Origin: Candidatus Obscuribacter sp.
Lineage (GTDB): Bacteria > Cyanobacteriota > Vampirovibrionia > Obscuribacterales > Obscuribacteraceae
DNA: 64,000 nucleotides
NCBI GenBank assembly: GCA_016718315.1
Contig: JADKDV010000001.1
Span: forward strand, 1,054,001-1,118,000
Reading direction: 5' to 3'
The notes below the pieces were generated by a model that was given only the letters and a program-made list of their open reading frames with translations, searched no databases and was not told where the DNA came from. The first letter of the stretch is position 1. The number at the start of each line of letters is the position of its first letter. Shown here piece by piece: positions 63,965 through 64,000 of this stretch. Position numbers and translations under genes: made by a program.

Positions 63965-64000
63965 AAGCGCCTGGGCGGATCAGATATAGCCAGGGAGCAT

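Larger units (their letters stand above)
63671..64000 (-). promoter_or_regulatory. Upstream region of secretin copy 2
   Basis: 330 bases to the window edge without a gene. Same organisation as upstream of copy 1: 26 identical bases next to the ATG (63671-63696), block A (63718-63840) and block B (63917-63964), with a diverged spacer of 76 bases between A and B (77 in copy 1). Confidence 0.75.

Overview
The window reads as one chromosomal stretch of a heterotrophic, apparently Gram-negative-type bacterium. Its gene set suggests a non-photosynthetic relative of Cyanobacteria (Melainabacteria/Vampirovibrionia, possibly the Obscuribacterales). This is an inference, not a proof. It rests on a membrane-anchored YvcK, a DUF2993 lipid-binding protein, an AarF/UbiB kinase, Mini-III RNase, CsaB and TagA homologues, pilus-type secretins and many small secreted TPR proteins, with no photosynthesis genes. 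I recognised no tRNA, rRNA, insertion sequence, prophage or CRISPR array.

Layout. 1-4.3 kb: a truncated TPR protein, a stand-alone Clp N-domain protein, an AAA ATPase and a membrane TPR protein. 4.3-7.6 kb: FAD monooxygenase, patatin-like lipase, flavin reductase. 7.6-10.5 kb: a minus-strand operon def / unknown Cys-containing protein / RapZ C-terminal domain / yvcK. 10.6-15.8 kb: secreted protein, UbiA-type prenyltransferase with cobU, YgjP-like metalloprotein, fabF. 15.8-21.5 kb: a 1916-residue protein with about 22 tandem 17-residue repeats. 21.8-28 kb: cysE, small coiled-coil and zinc-ribbon proteins, acyl-CoA dehydrogenase, rpe, and an OLD-type TOPRIM protein coupled to a small membrane protein. 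28-34.3 kb: MATE transporter, RadC-like protein, ispG and a coupled lipoprotein/esterase-like pair. 34.3-37.1 kb: an atypical 2-hydroxyacid dehydrogenase and etfBA. 37.2-41.2 kb: a five-gene operon, soluble histidine kinase / PhoB-like regulator / phoU / holA / LOG-family gene. 41.3-47.8 kb: gpmI, Thr-rich lipoprotein, DUF2993 protein, rph, UbiB kinase, zinc-ribbon membrane protein. 47.8-52.5 kb: gcvPB, ribonuclease D-like exonuclease, glcEF. 52.6-58.8 kb: csaB-tagA-mrnC, a frameshifted PAS histidine kinase coupled to a protein with two degenerate receivers, gmhB and a BlaI-type repressor. 58.9-64 kb: two tandem paralogous CpaC/RcpA-type secretins whose upstream regions are also duplicated.

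How the genes work together. Several themes recur: envelope and surface assembly (secretins, csaB/tagA, gmhB, DUF2993, secreted TPR proteins); electron transfer and oxidation of organic substrates (acyl-CoA dehydrogenase, EtfAB, glycolate oxidase subunits); and phosphate signalling tied to a replication gene. Family members stripped down or with lost active-site residues are frequent: RapZ without its P-loop domain, a RadC domain without HhH, an OLD TOPRIM without its ATPase, a Clp N-domain without Clp, receivers without the phospho-acceptor Asp, a dehydrogenase without its catalytic Arg/His, and an esterase-like protein without its Ser. Many genes overlap by 4 bases (ATGA), which suggests translational coupling.

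Limits: all assignments come from reading motifs by eye; no database search was run. Residue positions given with 'about' are estimates.
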